Shown: positions 16,165 through 24,595 of the stretch, in pieces
Layout of the letters: every line of letters starts with the position of its first letter
Position numbering within the stretch: position 1 is the stretch's first letter
Source of the DNA: Paracoccaceae bacterium
GTDB taxonomy: Bacteria; Pseudomonadota; Alphaproteobacteria; Rhodobacterales; Rhodobacteraceae
Direction of reading: 5' to 3'
Assembly (NCBI GenBank): GCA_014654775.1
Contig: JACVZW010000009.1
Location: 44,165-108,164, forward strand
DNA length: 64,000 nt
The notes under the pieces: generated by a model
Database searches by the model: none
The model's input: the letters and a program-made list of their open reading frames with translations, nothing else
Told to the model about the DNA's origin: nothing
Made by a program: the position numbers and the translations under genes

Positions 16165-17523
16165 TCAGGCCTTTGTCATCAGGGCGCGGCGGCGACGATC
16201 GACCGAAGAGGCGATGCGGAGCTGATCGCGATACTTTGCTACCGTCCGTCTTGCAAGCTGGATGCCATCTTCCTGCCCGATGATGCGAGCGATGATATCA
16301 TCCGACAGCGGCTCTTCGGGGTTTTCGGCGGCGATGAGTTTCTGGATGCGGTGGCGGATGGCGGCGGCGGAACCCGCCTCGCCCCCTTCGCCTTCGCGCG
16401 CGGCGAGGGCGGCGCTGAAAAAGCTTTTCAGCGGGAAGGTGCCCTGCGGCGTGGCGATGAGGATGCCCGAGCAGACGCGCGAGACGGTGCTTTCATGCAC
16501 GCCGATCGCTTCGGCCACTTCGCGCAGGACCATGGGGCGCAGGCGCGAGGGGCCGTGTTCAAGGAATTCGGTCTGGCGGCGGACGACTTCGGCGCCGACC
16601 TTGAGCGTGGTCTGGTTGCGGTGTTCCACCGCACGCGAGAGCCAGCGGGCGACCGAGAGGCGTTCGGAGACATAGGCGTTCGCCTCGATCCGGCGCAGGG
16701 CAAGGCGGCGGGCCTCGCCTTCGCGGACGACAACGGTGGGCAGGGTGGAACGGTTGAGATCCACGCGCCAGCCATCGGCCCCACGGGTGATGAGCAGATC
16801 GGGCGCGCGCTGCGGCATGGGCGTGCCGTCGAAGGTGGCGCCCGGCTTGGGGTTGAAGCTGCGGAGTTGGCGCAGCATCGCCTTGAGGTCTTCCATCGCC
16901 ACGTTGCAGACGCGGCAGAGGCCGCGCAGATCGGCCTGCGCCAGCATCGGCAGATTGTCGAGGAGCGCCGAGAAGGCCGGGGTGAGCAGGCCCTGATCGC
17001 GCGCCTGAAGGCGCAGACATTCCGCGAGGTTGCGGGCGAAGAGACCTGCGGGTTCCACCTGCTGCAGGCGGCGGAGGAGCGCCTCCACTTCTGCCTCGTC
17101 GACGAAGAGGCGGTCGGCGATGGCGGAAAGCGGCTGGCCGAGCCAGCCCGACGGTTCCAGCGCATCGAGGAAGGCTTCGGCCATCATCGACTCGCGCTGG
17201 GAGAGGCCGAGGCGGGCCACTTCGGCGGCGGCATGGGCATAAAGCGAGGGGCCGGGATCGGCAGCGAGTTGGCCGAGCTTGTCCCAGTCATCATCGCCGG
17301 AGCGGAGTTGGGACGGAAGGGTCAGATCGCGGGCGGGGCCAGCGGCGCGCGGCTGGGCCGAGCGGGCCCCGAGATCGAGGAAGGGATTTTCCTCGGCCTG
17401 GGATTCGATGAAGGAGGCAAGGTCGGTATTGCCCATCTGCAGAAGCTGGATCGCCTGCTGAAGCTGGGCGGTCACGACGACCGATTGGCGCTGGCCGATG
17501 GACTGGGACGTGAAAAGCTGCAT
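16165..17523 (-). CDS. rpoN: RNA polymerase sigma-54 factor RpoN (flagellar copy)
   Basis: This 452-aa sigma-54 has the N-terminal Gln/Leu-rich activator region (TAQLQQAIQLLQMGN, about 18-32), a core-binding domain, an HTH region with GVHESTVSR, and the RpoN box ARRTVAKYRDQL at about 424-435. I chose the ATG at 17523, which has an AAGGAG site; the ORF extends further without support. R. sphaeroides has several rpoN copies, and the one in the flagellar cluster (RpoN2) serves flagellar promoters. Its position here suggests the same specialisation. Confidence 0.92.
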   Translation of the reverse strand: MQLFTSQSIGQRQSVVVTAQLQQAIQLLQMGNTDLASFIESQAEENPFLDLGARSAQPRAAGPARDLTLPSQLRSGDDDWDKLGQLAADPGPSLYAHAAAEVARLGLSQRESMMAEAFLDALEPSGWLGQPLSAIADRLFVDEAEVEALLRRLQQVEPAGLFARNLAECLRLQARDQGLLTPAFSALLDNLPMLAQADLRGLCRVCNVAMEDLKAMLRQLRSFNPKPGATFDGTPMPQRAPDLLITRGADGWRVDLNRSTLPTVVVREGEARRLALRRIEANAYVSERLSVARWLSRAVEHRNQTTLKVGAEVVRRQTEFLEHGPSRLRPMVLREVAEAIGVHESTVSRVCSGILIATPQGTFPLKSFFSAALAAREGEGGEAGSAAAIRHRIQKLIAAENPEEPLSDDIIARIIGQEDGIQLARRTVAKYRDQLRIASSVDRRRRALMTKA

Positions 17524-17650
17524 GGTGAATGTCTCCTTGCAGCGAACATGACTCACGGCCTGCCGGGCGCGCAAAATTTTGGTTTGACACCCCTAAAATG
17601 GCCGATGGCAGGGTATTTCAGCGGGTTTCCGACGCATTAACCAATTGAAA

Positions 17651-17684
17651 ATAAAAGAAACCCCCGGTCCGTATGGACCGGGGG
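17651..17684 (-). terminator. Rho-independent terminator after flagellin
   Basis: CCCCCGGTCC and GGACCGGGGG form a 10-bp stem with a 4-base loop. On the minus strand it is followed by TTTCTTTTATTTT. It lies 26 bp after the flagellin stop and separates fliC from rpoN, consistent with a highly expressed monocistronic gene. Confidence 0.9.
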
Positions 17685-17709
17685 CATCCTTTCGTCTGTC
17701 GGGCTTTCG

Positions 17710-19182
17710 TCAGCCGCGGAGGAGACTCAGCACGTTCTGCTTGGACGAGTTCGCCTGAGCGAGCATCGCAGTGGCAGCCTGCGAGAGGATCTGGCCACGG
17801 GCGAGGTTCGTCGATTCCTTGGCGAAGTCGGCGTCCACAACCTGCGAGCGAGCGGTCTGAACCGAGACCGAGATGTTGGTCAGGTTCGAGATCGTCGAGT
17901 CGAGGCGGTTGGACAGAGCACCGAGGTCACCGCGGGACTGGCTGATCTTCTGCAGGGCGACGTCGATGACTTCGATCGCCTTCGCCGAGGATTCAGCGGT
18001 GGACAGGTCAATGTCGGCCACCGATTCAAGTTCCGAGGTGAAGGATGCCGCCGCCGCGTTCCCGAAGAAGCCGGTCGCCGCTGCCGTCGCGCTGATCGCG
18101 AAGGATTCGGTCGAGGTGAAGCTGACCTGACCGGTGACCGTGGTTGCCGCACCCACTGCGAGGGTCGAGGTGACCGCCGCCGTCGCCGGATCGCCGTCGG
18201 CGTCGATCGACAGGGTGATGCCCGGGGTGGTGGCGGTATGGGCGTAGTCGTCGATGGTGATGTTGGTGCCGTTGGCATCGGTCATCACGATCGAGGTGTT
18301 GTCGTCGCCCATCGTCGCGGTCACGCCGGTCGAGGCCGACTTGCTGTTGATCGCGTCACGCAGCGAGGTCAGGTCGATCGCGCCACCAGCATCGGTGGAG
18401 ATCGCGACGCCGGTCCCGATGGAGGTGCCGTTGATCGTGAAGCTGACCGTGCCGGCTGCAGCCGCGCCACCGGTGAAGGACAGCGTCGCCTGCGTCTTGG
18501 CCGTGGCGCCGACACCGGTCATCGACGACGCGGCGTTGACGGCGGCGGCCAGCTCTTCGGCCGACTGGCCTGCGGTCGCGGCGATTTCGGCGCTACCGGC
18601 GCTGCCGGTGATGACGATGTCTTGCGCGGCGACGCCGGTCGCAGAGGCCGAAGCCAGGGTCGACTGCTTGTAGGCACCGATCTGGGTGGCCGCGGTCGAG
18701 TCGATGGAGATGTTCAGGGTCTGGCCCGCATCGGCACCGATCTGGAACTGCTTGTTGGTGAAGGAGCCGTCCATCACCTTCATACCGTTGAAGGTGGTGT
18801 TTTCGGCGACGCGGTTGATTTCCGACAGCAGCTGGCGGACTTCGGCCGTGATGTTGCCGCGGTCAGAGCTGGTGTTGGTGTCGGAGGCGGACTGCACGGC
18901 CAGTTCGCGGACGCGCTGCAGCATGTTCGAAACTTCGACATGCGCGCTTTCCGTCGTGTCGAGCAGGTTCTTGCCGTCGGCAGCGTTCCGGATAGCTTGG
19001 TTGATGCCCATCACCTGCGAGGTCATCTTTTCCGCGATGGCCATGCCGGCCGCGTCGTCCTTGGCGCCGTTGATGCGCAGACCGGACGAGAGGCGGGTCA
19101 TCGCCGTGTTGAAGTCGTTGTTGACCTTGTTCATGTTGGCCTGTGCCGAGATGGCACCGATGTTGGTATTGATCGTCGTCAT
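17710..19182 (-). CDS. fliC: Flagellin FliC
   Basis: This is the 490-aa filament subunit. The N-terminal D0/D1 region carries INTNIGAISAQANM and LSSGLRINGAKDDAAG. The C-terminal D0/D1 carries DADFAKESTNLARGQIL and ends in SSKQNVLSLLRG, the export-related terminus. The middle (about 165-390) is a variable Thr/Ala/Ser-rich surface region. AGGAGG lies 9 bp before the ATG. It has its own terminator, and a FliA-like promoter may lie upstream. Confidence 0.97.
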   Translation of the reverse strand: MTTINTNIGAISAQANMNKVNNDFNTAMTRLSSGLRINGAKDDAAGMAIAEKMTSQVMGINQAIRNAADGKNLLDTTESAHVEVSNMLQRVRELAVQSASDTNTSSDRGNITAEVRQLLSEINRVAENTTFNGMKVMDGSFTNKQFQIGADAGQTLNISIDSTAATQIGAYKQSTLASASATGVAAQDIVITGSAGSAEIAATAGQSAEELAAAVNAASSMTGVGATAKTQATLSFTGGAAAAGTVSFTINGTSIGTGVAISTDAGGAIDLTSLRDAINSKSASTGVTATMGDDNTSIVMTDANGTNITIDDYAHTATTPGITLSIDADGDPATAAVTSTLAVGAATTVTGQVSFTSTESFAISATAAATGFFGNAAAASFTSELESVADIDLSTAESSAKAIEVIDVALQKISQSRGDLGALSNRLDSTISNLTNISVSVQTARSQVVDADFAKESTNLARGQILSQAATAMLAQANSSKQNVLSLLRG

Positions 19183-19230
19183 GGTTTCAGCCTCCTGATA
19201 CCCTTTCGCGCCCCAAATGCGCTCGGCATT

Positions 19231-19258
19231 GACAACGGCCTGTTACGCAGATGTTTAG
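19231..19258 (-). promoter_or_regulatory. Possible FliA (sigma-28) promoter of fliC
   Basis: Reading the minus strand, CTAAA is followed after 14 bases by GCCGTTGT, near the sigma-28 pattern TAAA-N15-GCCGATAA. The spacing is one short and the -10 box is imperfect. The GCCGTT core also occurs upstream of motA and fliD. R. sphaeroides fliC is known to depend on FliA. Confidence 0.45.
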
Positions 19259-19344
19259 CGCCGTGTGAAAGATTCAGGATTTACCCTTGATTTCCGTAGC
19301 TTCGCCGTCGGGCGCAGGAAGCGTACTGGTTAATCCGCGCATTG

Positions 19345-19369
19345 CGCGGGGGGGCGCGGGGGGGCGCGG
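19345..19369 (+). repeat. Tandem CGC-G7 tract
   Basis: Two perfect copies of CGCGGGGGGG followed by CGCGG lie in the fliC-motA intergenic region. The two seven-G runs could slip during replication or form a G-quadruplex. The rest of the 341-bp gap (19183-19523) holds the fliC and motA promoter candidates and no gene. Confidence 0.6.
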
Positions 19370-19460
19370 AGTCCGCGCGCGGGATGTGCGAGCGGGATGC
19401 GCAGGCGAGGGGGCGCTGAAAGGAAATTGCGCGATCACGCAGATTTTGCACTGCGGCGTA

Positions 19461-19487
19461 TATAGGTGGCGGGATACCTGCCGTTCC
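19461..19487 (+). promoter_or_regulatory. Possible promoter of motAB (FliA-like)
   Basis: GCCGTTCC (19480-19487) is identical to the box upstream of fliD and similar to that upstream of fliC. Fifteen bases before it is TATA rather than the expected TAAA, so the -35 is weak. The same stretch also contains a sigma-54-like TGGCGG-N5-CTGC (19467-19481). Sequence alone does not decide between the two. Confidence 0.35.
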
Positions 19488-19523
19488 TAGGGACTGAAGC
19501 ACAGCAGTCTCTGGAGCGGCGCG

Positions 19524-20285
19524 ATGGATATCGCTACCCTTGTCGGCCTTGTGGGCGCGGTCGTCATGATCATCGGGTCGATGATGTATGCGGGCGGCGT
19601 GTCACCTTTTGTCGACGTGGCGTCCGTCGTGATCGTGTTCGGCGGGACCTTCTTCATCGTGATGATGAAGATGCCGATGGGCGTATTCATCGGGCATTTC
19701 AAGGCGATGGGAAAAGCCTTCAAGCCATCCACCTTCGACATGCCTGCCGTGGTGGAGCGGATGGTCGAGTTGGCCACCGTGGCGCGCAAGGACGGGATGA
19801 TGGCGCTGGAAGGCCAGCAGGTGCCCGACCGGTTTTTTGAGCGTGGCTTGCAGATGCTGATCGACGGGGCGGATGAGGCGAAGCTTGTCAAGGCGATGAA
19901 ACAAGAGATCAAGGCGATGAAGTCGCGCCATGAGGGCAACCAAAGCGCGCTGAAGGCTTGGATCGATTATGGCCCCGCGATGGGCATGGTGGGGACGCTG
20001 ATCGGTCTGGTGCTGATGCTGGGCAACATGTCGGACCCGAAATCCATCGGTCCGGCCATGGCTGTGGCGCTGCTGACGACGCTTTATGGCGCGCTGATCG
20101 CCAACGTGATCTACGGGCCGATCCTGTCGAAACTGGAAGGCTATACCGCGGATGAAGTGGCCTATCGGGAATTGGTGATCGAAGGGCTGCGCGGGATCGC
20201 GCGCGGGGACAGCCCGCGCAACGTGCAGGAACAGATGGTGACGGTGCTGCCCCCGAAGGAGCAGGCGCGGCTGATGGCCGCCTGA
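19524..20285 (+). CDS. motA: Flagellar motor stator protein MotA
   Basis: MotA with MotB forms the stator that converts ion flow into rotation. The 253-aa protein has the MotA/PomA layout: two N-terminal membrane segments (about 4-24 and 31-50), a cytoplasmic loop, and two C-terminal segments beginning WIDYGPAMGMVGTLIG and PAMAVALLTTLYGALI. The conserved prolines are present. motB starts 10 bp later. Confidence 0.93.
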   Translation: MDIATLVGLVGAVVMIIGSMMYAGGVSPFVDVASVVIVFGGTFFIVMMKMPMGVFIGHFKAMGKAFKPSTFDMPAVVERMVELATVARKDGMMALEGQQVPDRFFERGLQMLIDGADEAKLVKAMKQEIKAMKSRHEGNQSALKAWIDYGPAMGMVGTLIGLVLMLGNMSDPKSIGPAMAVALLTTLYGALIANVIYGPILSKLEGYTADEVAYRELVIEGLRGIARGDSPRNVQEQMVTVLPPKEQARLMAA

Positions 20286-20295
20286 GGACGCAATC

Positions 20296-21495
20296 ATGGC
20301 CGCCGCAAAAGTCGTCGCATTGAAGGTGGTCCCCGTCCCTCCGGAGGAGGATGACGAGGATCAGAAGGCCTGCCCACCGGTCGGCGCACCCGCCTGGCTT
20401 GCGACCTTTGCCGATATCGCCACCAACCTGATGGCGTTCTTCGTGCTGATCCTTGGCTTTGCGAAGTTCGACGAGGTCAGCTTCAAGAAGATGGCCGGGT
20501 CGATGCGCGAAACCTTCGGCACGGAAATGGTGGCGCCCCTGCTGGAAAATCCCGAAGGCGGCACGGTTCTTGAAATGAGCTTTGAGCCGCAGGGGAAGCC
20601 GCCGGATTCTGTCGAGGGCGAGGAGCCGCCGAAAGGCGACGAAGGGCCTTGGCAGGATCGGGATGGCGAAAGCGACAGCCGCAGCCCGGCGGAGCAATTG
20701 CAGGAGAAGGTGGCGCAAGCCGCCGCGAAGGCGTTGATGGATGCACTGGCATCCGGCGAGGTGAAGGTGGAGCAGGGCAAGTCGCAGGTGACGATCCGCC
20801 TGCCGGAGGGCGAGAACCAGCCGACCGCCGAAGAGGTGGCGGAGGCGTTGGCACGTCTGGCCAAGACCGATCCCGAGCCGGTGGAAGAGCCGACATCAGG
20901 TGCAACGAATGACAGTGCCGAGCAGGTGGCCGAAGCCACGACCCCGCCGGATCAGCCCGCCGAGGAAGGTACGGGCGAGGCCGCGCCGGGAACAGGCGGC
21001 GCAGGTGGCACTGCCGAAGCAGGGCGTGGCACCAGCCCGGGCTTTGCCGAGGCCAAGCTGGGCGTGGCGCTGCGGGATCAAAGCGCGCAGGGGCTTGTCG
21101 AGGTGGAACGCCGGGATGGATCGGTCTTTGTGACCGTGGGCGCGGGCGGGGCCTTCACCTCGGGGTCTGCGGAACTGACGGATGATGCAAGACGCATCCT
21201 TGATGAGATCGCGCAGAACGGGCTGGCGCCGGGTGCGAAGGTGACGATCACGGGTCATACGGACAACGTGCCTTTGGCCAATTCGCCCTTCGGCGACAAT
21301 TTCGGGCTGGGTGCCGCGCGGGCTTCGGCCGTGGCGCAAGAGATGGTGCGGAGCGGGCTGGTGCGGCCCGACCAGATCAGCGTGGTGTCCAAGGGCGAAA
21401 CCGCGCCCGTGGCCGATAACCTGACGGATGAGGGCCGGGCCAAGAACCGGCGGATCGAGATTGAGATCGACTATGATGGCAAGGCGGGCGAGTGA
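20296..21495 (+). CDS. motB: Flagellar motor stator protein MotB
   Basis: The 399-aa protein has one membrane segment (about 34-55) with the ion-binding aspartate in FADIATNLMAFF (Asp40). The C-terminal OmpA-like peptidoglycan-binding domain (about 275-390) has VTITGHTDNVPLANSPF and NRRIEIEID. Between them is a long acidic, Pro/Glu-rich linker (about 90-255), longer than in enteric MotB (about 308 aa in total). It is co-transcribed with motA. Confidence 0.93.
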   Translation: MAAAKVVALKVVPVPPEEDDEDQKACPPVGAPAWLATFADIATNLMAFFVLILGFAKFDEVSFKKMAGSMRETFGTEMVAPLLENPEGGTVLEMSFEPQGKPPDSVEGEEPPKGDEGPWQDRDGESDSRSPAEQLQEKVAQAAAKALMDALASGEVKVEQGKSQVTIRLPEGENQPTAEEVAEALARLAKTDPEPVEEPTSGATNDSAEQVAEATTPPDQPAEEGTGEAAPGTGGAGGTAEAGRGTSPGFAEAKLGVALRDQSAQGLVEVERRDGSVFVTVGAGGAFTSGSAELTDDARRILDEIAQNGLAPGAKVTITGHTDNVPLANSPFGDNFGLGAARASAVAQEMVRSGLVRPDQISVVSKGETAPVADNLTDEGRAKNRRIEIEIDYDGKAGE

Positions 21496-21518
21496 AGCTG
21501 GCCCTTTGGGCCGATCGC

Positions 21519-21545
21519 TAAGACACGCGGCGGTTGTGCCGTTCC
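21519..21545 (+). promoter_or_regulatory. Possible FliA (sigma-28) promoter of fliD
   Basis: TAAG, 15 bases, then GCCGTTCC fits the sigma-28 spacing. The -10 box is identical to the one upstream of motA. It lies in the 76-bp motB-fliD gap, about 27 bp before the fliD start. Confidence 0.4.
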
Positions 21546-21571
21546 TGTTTGCACAAGATGAGGTCTGACCG

Positions 21572-23218
21572 ATGACCGTGGACATCCTTTCGTCGCTGAA
21601 CAAGAACGGCTCGGGGTTGAACCTGCGGGAGCTGACGACATCGCTTGTTTCGGCGGAGATCGAACCGCAGAAGGCGCGGCAGACCGCGCGGGTGGAGACG
21701 GCGAACACGCAGATCTCGGCCTTGGGAGAGGTGCGGGCGCAATTCGGCGTTCTGAACACTGCCGTGGATATTCTGCGGCAAAACCCCGTCCTGCGGGCCA
21801 CATCGGGCAATGCCGGGGTGGGCGTGACAATCACCGATCCGTCGAAAATCTCTAGCCAAACGATGACGGTTGGTGTGCAGCAGATCGCGCAGCGGCAGGT
21901 GCTGGAATTCAAGGGTTTCACCTCGCAGAGCCAGACGGTGGGGGCCGGGGCGATGCAGATCGCCTTCGGGACCTGGGCGGACGATGCTTTGGGCAATCCG
22001 CAGTTCACGGTGGACCCGTCGAGCACGGTGCGCACGCTGAACATTCCCGCCGGGGCCACGCTGAGCATGCTGGCCGAGACGATGAACAGCATTCCGGGCC
22101 TGTCGGCGCGGGTGCTGGACAAGGGGGATGGGACCTTCTCTCTGGGTGTGGTGTCCGAGATGGGCGCGGCGTCGAGCATGAACATCACGGTGACCCAGAC
22201 CGCGCCGGGGCTGTCGGCCTTTGACACCAATACCACCATCGACACGGTGCAGATTCAGGCGGCGCAGGATGCGCTGATCTCGGTCGACGGGATCACGGTG
22301 TCGCGGCAGACGAATGTGATCGATGACCTGATCCCGGGCGCGCGGCTGGATATCACGGCACCGCAGGGAACGACCACGACGGTGAATTTCGCGCGCAACA
22401 TCGAGACGGCCAGACTGAATATGGAGGCGCTGGTCGAGCAGGTGAACAACACGCGCAACCTGTTGAACGACCTGTCGGCGCGGGGTGTCGCGGGGGCGGA
22501 GGCAGGGGCGCTTGCTGGCGATCTGCTGGTCGAGAAGCTAAAATCCCAAATGACGGCGCTGATCGCCGCGCCGATCGCGGGGTTTGGCAGCGAGGCGAAA
22601 CGGTTGTCGGATTTTGGGGTGGTGACGAACCGCGACGGATCGCTGCGGTTGGATTCGCTGCGCTTTGAGCGGGCCTTCAATCAGGACCCGACGTCTTTCG
22701 ACATGGTGTTCAGCGACCGTCTGTCGGCAAGCGATTCACGGGTGACCGTGGGCGGGGCGCCCGGCGCTGCGGCGCAGGGCGGCAGTTTCGCCTTCCGGCG
22801 CGATGTGGCGACGGGGGTGGCGACGCTGGACGGAACGCCCGTCTTCCGCGTGCCGCAGCCAACCGGGCAGGATCAGTATTTCGCCTTTGGGGGGCGGCTG
22901 GCCGGGATGAACGTGACGGTGCCTGCGGACCTGACGGAAACCCAAGTGCGCTATGGCAAGAGCTTCCTGTCCACGCTGGAGAATATGCTGGATGGCGCCT
23001 TGGCGAGCGGGGCGAACAGCCTTGGGGAACGGGAAACGCAGTTGACCAGCCGGGTGACCGAGGCGACAGAGCGGCTGGAGGCGCTGGATGCGCGGGCGGA
23101 ACTGCTGGAGAAGCGGTATCTGTCGCGGTTCACGGCGATGGAGACAGCGATTGCCGGGCTGCGCAGCACGGGCACCTATCTGGATAACCTTGTCGCGCAG
23201 TGGAACAAGCCGGATTAA
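21572..23218 (+). CDS. fliD: Flagellar filament cap protein FliD
   Basis: FliD caps the filament tip and folds exported flagellin. The 548-aa protein has the N-terminal FliD domain with LTTSLVSAEIEPQKARQ and a family-typical hydrophobic C-terminus with RYLSRFTAMETAIAGL followed by TGTYLDNLVAQWNK. The length is within the family range. No fliS follows; the gene ends at a terminator. Confidence 0.92.
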   Translation: MTVDILSSLNKNGSGLNLRELTTSLVSAEIEPQKARQTARVETANTQISALGEVRAQFGVLNTAVDILRQNPVLRATSGNAGVGVTITDPSKISSQTMTVGVQQIAQRQVLEFKGFTSQSQTVGAGAMQIAFGTWADDALGNPQFTVDPSSTVRTLNIPAGATLSMLAETMNSIPGLSARVLDKGDGTFSLGVVSEMGAASSMNITVTQTAPGLSAFDTNTTIDTVQIQAAQDALISVDGITVSRQTNVIDDLIPGARLDITAPQGTTTTVNFARNIETARLNMEALVEQVNNTRNLLNDLSARGVAGAEAGALAGDLLVEKLKSQMTALIAAPIAGFGSEAKRLSDFGVVTNRDGSLRLDSLRFERAFNQDPTSFDMVFSDRLSASDSRVTVGGAPGAAAQGGSFAFRRDVATGVATLDGTPVFRVPQPTGQDQYFAFGGRLAGMNVTVPADLTETQVRYGKSFLSTLENMLDGALASGANSLGERETQLTSRVTEATERLEALDARAELLEKRYLSRFTAMETAIAGLRSTGTYLDNLVAQWNKPD

Positions 23219-23221
23219 AAA

Positions 23222-23255
23222 GGGCCGCCCCTGAGAACTTCTCTTAGGGCGGCCC
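23222..23255. terminator. Bidirectional terminator between fliD and fleQ
   Basis: GGGCCGCCC and GGGCGGCCC arms with inner CTGAGA/TCTCTTAG pairing form a long hairpin. A-runs lie on the left and CCTTTT on the right. It lies between convergent fliD and fleQ. Confidence 0.85.
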
Positions 23256-23303
23256 GAGACCTTTTCCATCGCGAAGGGGAAGACGCGGGAAAAGGAGATT
23301 GCG

Positions 23304-24410
23304 TCAGGCCACGAGGCCGCGGCGGATGCCGAATTTCTTCATCTTTTCGATCAGGGTCGTGCGGCGCAGGCGCAGCGCATCGGCGGCCTGCGCGACATTG
23401 CCTTGCCGTTTGTCCAGCGCGGCCTCGATCAGAGCGACTTCAATATCGCGGATGTAGCCGCGCAGGTCGATGTCGCCCAGACGCTGCAGCGCGTCGTGGA
23501 ACTGCGAGGGATCGGGCAGATCACCCTTGGCCTGCGGAGCGGGCGGTTCGGGCATCGCCACATCGGCGGTTTCCGGGTCGGGCATTTCCATGCCGAGCAG
23601 GTTGTCGCGAACATGGCGCGCGGTGACCATGCGGCCCGGCAGCATGACGAAGGCGCGCATCAGGACATTCTTCAGCTCGCGGATATTGCCCGGCCACGGA
23701 TGGGCCGAAAGCGCGCGAATGGCGCCCAGATCGAAATGCGGGGGTTCGGCGGCGGGGTTGGCGCTGCTGTATTCTTCGATCAGGCGGGCGAGGATGAGGG
23801 GGATATCGGCGGTGCGTTCGGCAAGGCTGGGCACCGAGAGCGGGAAGACCGAGATGCGGAAGAAGAGGTCGGCGCGGAAGGTGCCCGCGGCCACGGCGGC
23901 GGTGAGGTCGCGGTGCGTGGCGGTGACAAGGCGGAAGTCGACGGTCTGTTCGGAGCTGGCCCCCAGACGCTGAATGCGGCGGCTTTCGAGGACGCGCAGA
24001 AGCTTGGCCTGCAGGGCGAGGGGCATGTCGCCGATCTCGTCCAGAAAGAGGGTGCCGCCGGCGGCCTGTTCGATGCGGCCCGGGCGGGCACGTTCGGCAC
24101 CGGTGAAAGCGCCCTTCTCATGGCCGAAGAGTTCGCTTTCCAGAAGCTCGGCCGGGATGGCGGCGCAGTTGACGGCGATCAGCGCGCCCTTGCGGCCAGA
24201 GGCGCGGTGCAGCGCCTCGGCCACCAGTTCCTTGCCGGCCCCGGTGGGACCCCGGACGAGGACGGCGGCATCCGAGACGGCGACAGCGGCGATCATCCGC
24301 TTGAGCTGACGCATCGGGGCGGTTTCTCCGACGATGATGCGATCGACCATGGTTACGGGAACGGGAAGGGCTTGGGCAGAAACATCACGGTCAATCCAGT
24401 GCGTCGTCAT
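23304..24410 (-). CDS. fleQ: Sigma-54 flagellar master activator FleQ
   Basis: This 368-aa NtrC-family activator has only about 25 residues before its AAA+ domain. Walker A GPTGAGKE is at 54-61, GAFTGA at 100-105 and Walker B GGTLFLDE follows. A C-terminal Fis-type HTH (about 335-368) contains [17 protein letters not shown]. It lacks the N-terminal receiver-like domain of pseudomonad FleQ. I chose the ATG at 24410, with an AGGAG site on the minus strand. In R. sphaeroides FleQ sits at the top of the Fla1 hierarchy and acts with FleT. Confidence 0.88.
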   Translation of the reverse strand: MTTHWIDRDVSAQALPVPVTMVDRIIVGETAPMRQLKRMIAAVAVSDAAVLVRGPTGAGKELVAEALHRASGRKGALIAVNCAAIPAELLESELFGHEKGAFTGAERARPGRIEQAAGGTLFLDEIGDMPLALQAKLLRVLESRRIQRLGASSEQTVDFRLVTATHRDLTAAVAAGTFRADLFFRISVFPLSVPSLAERTADIPLILARLIEEYSSANPAAEPPHFDLGAIRALSAHPWPGNIRELKNVLMRAFVMLPGRMVTARHVRDNLLGMEMPDPETADVAMPEPPAPQAKGDLPDPSQFHDALQRLGDIDLRGYIRDIEVALIEAALDKRQGNVAQAADALRLRRTTLIEKMKKFGIRRGLVA

Positions 24411-24595
24411 AAGAAATCTCCTACGGTTCACGAGGGTCAATTCATAGTGGCAATTGGGACGATTCAATGACGCGGCGGCGCGAGTTGGATTTGGAAACGT
24501 ATGCCAGGTGATCGGGCGTATAGGTATGGGCCATACTTACGGATGGTCAATTTCGATATAAACTACAATGCGTTAACAGGCGTTAGACAAATGGT
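24411..24595 (-). promoter_or_regulatory. fleQ upstream region with repeated ATTGACC and a palindrome
   Basis: This 185-bp stretch is AT-richer than its surroundings and contains no gene. GGTCAAT (ATTGACC on the fleQ strand) occurs at 24435-24441 and 24545-24551, and again just inside the gene at 24389-24395. GTATGG-G-CCATAC at 24524-24536 is a perfect 6-bp inverted repeat. CGGATGG occurs at 24540-24546. These are plausible operator elements for fleQ control; none has been tested. Confidence 0.4.

Noticed and set aside
19467-19481. Sigma-54-like TGGCGG-N5-CTGC before motA
   Set aside because: It deviates at several positions and overlaps a GCCGTTCC box shared with fliD. It is kept only as an alternative within the motA promoter entry.
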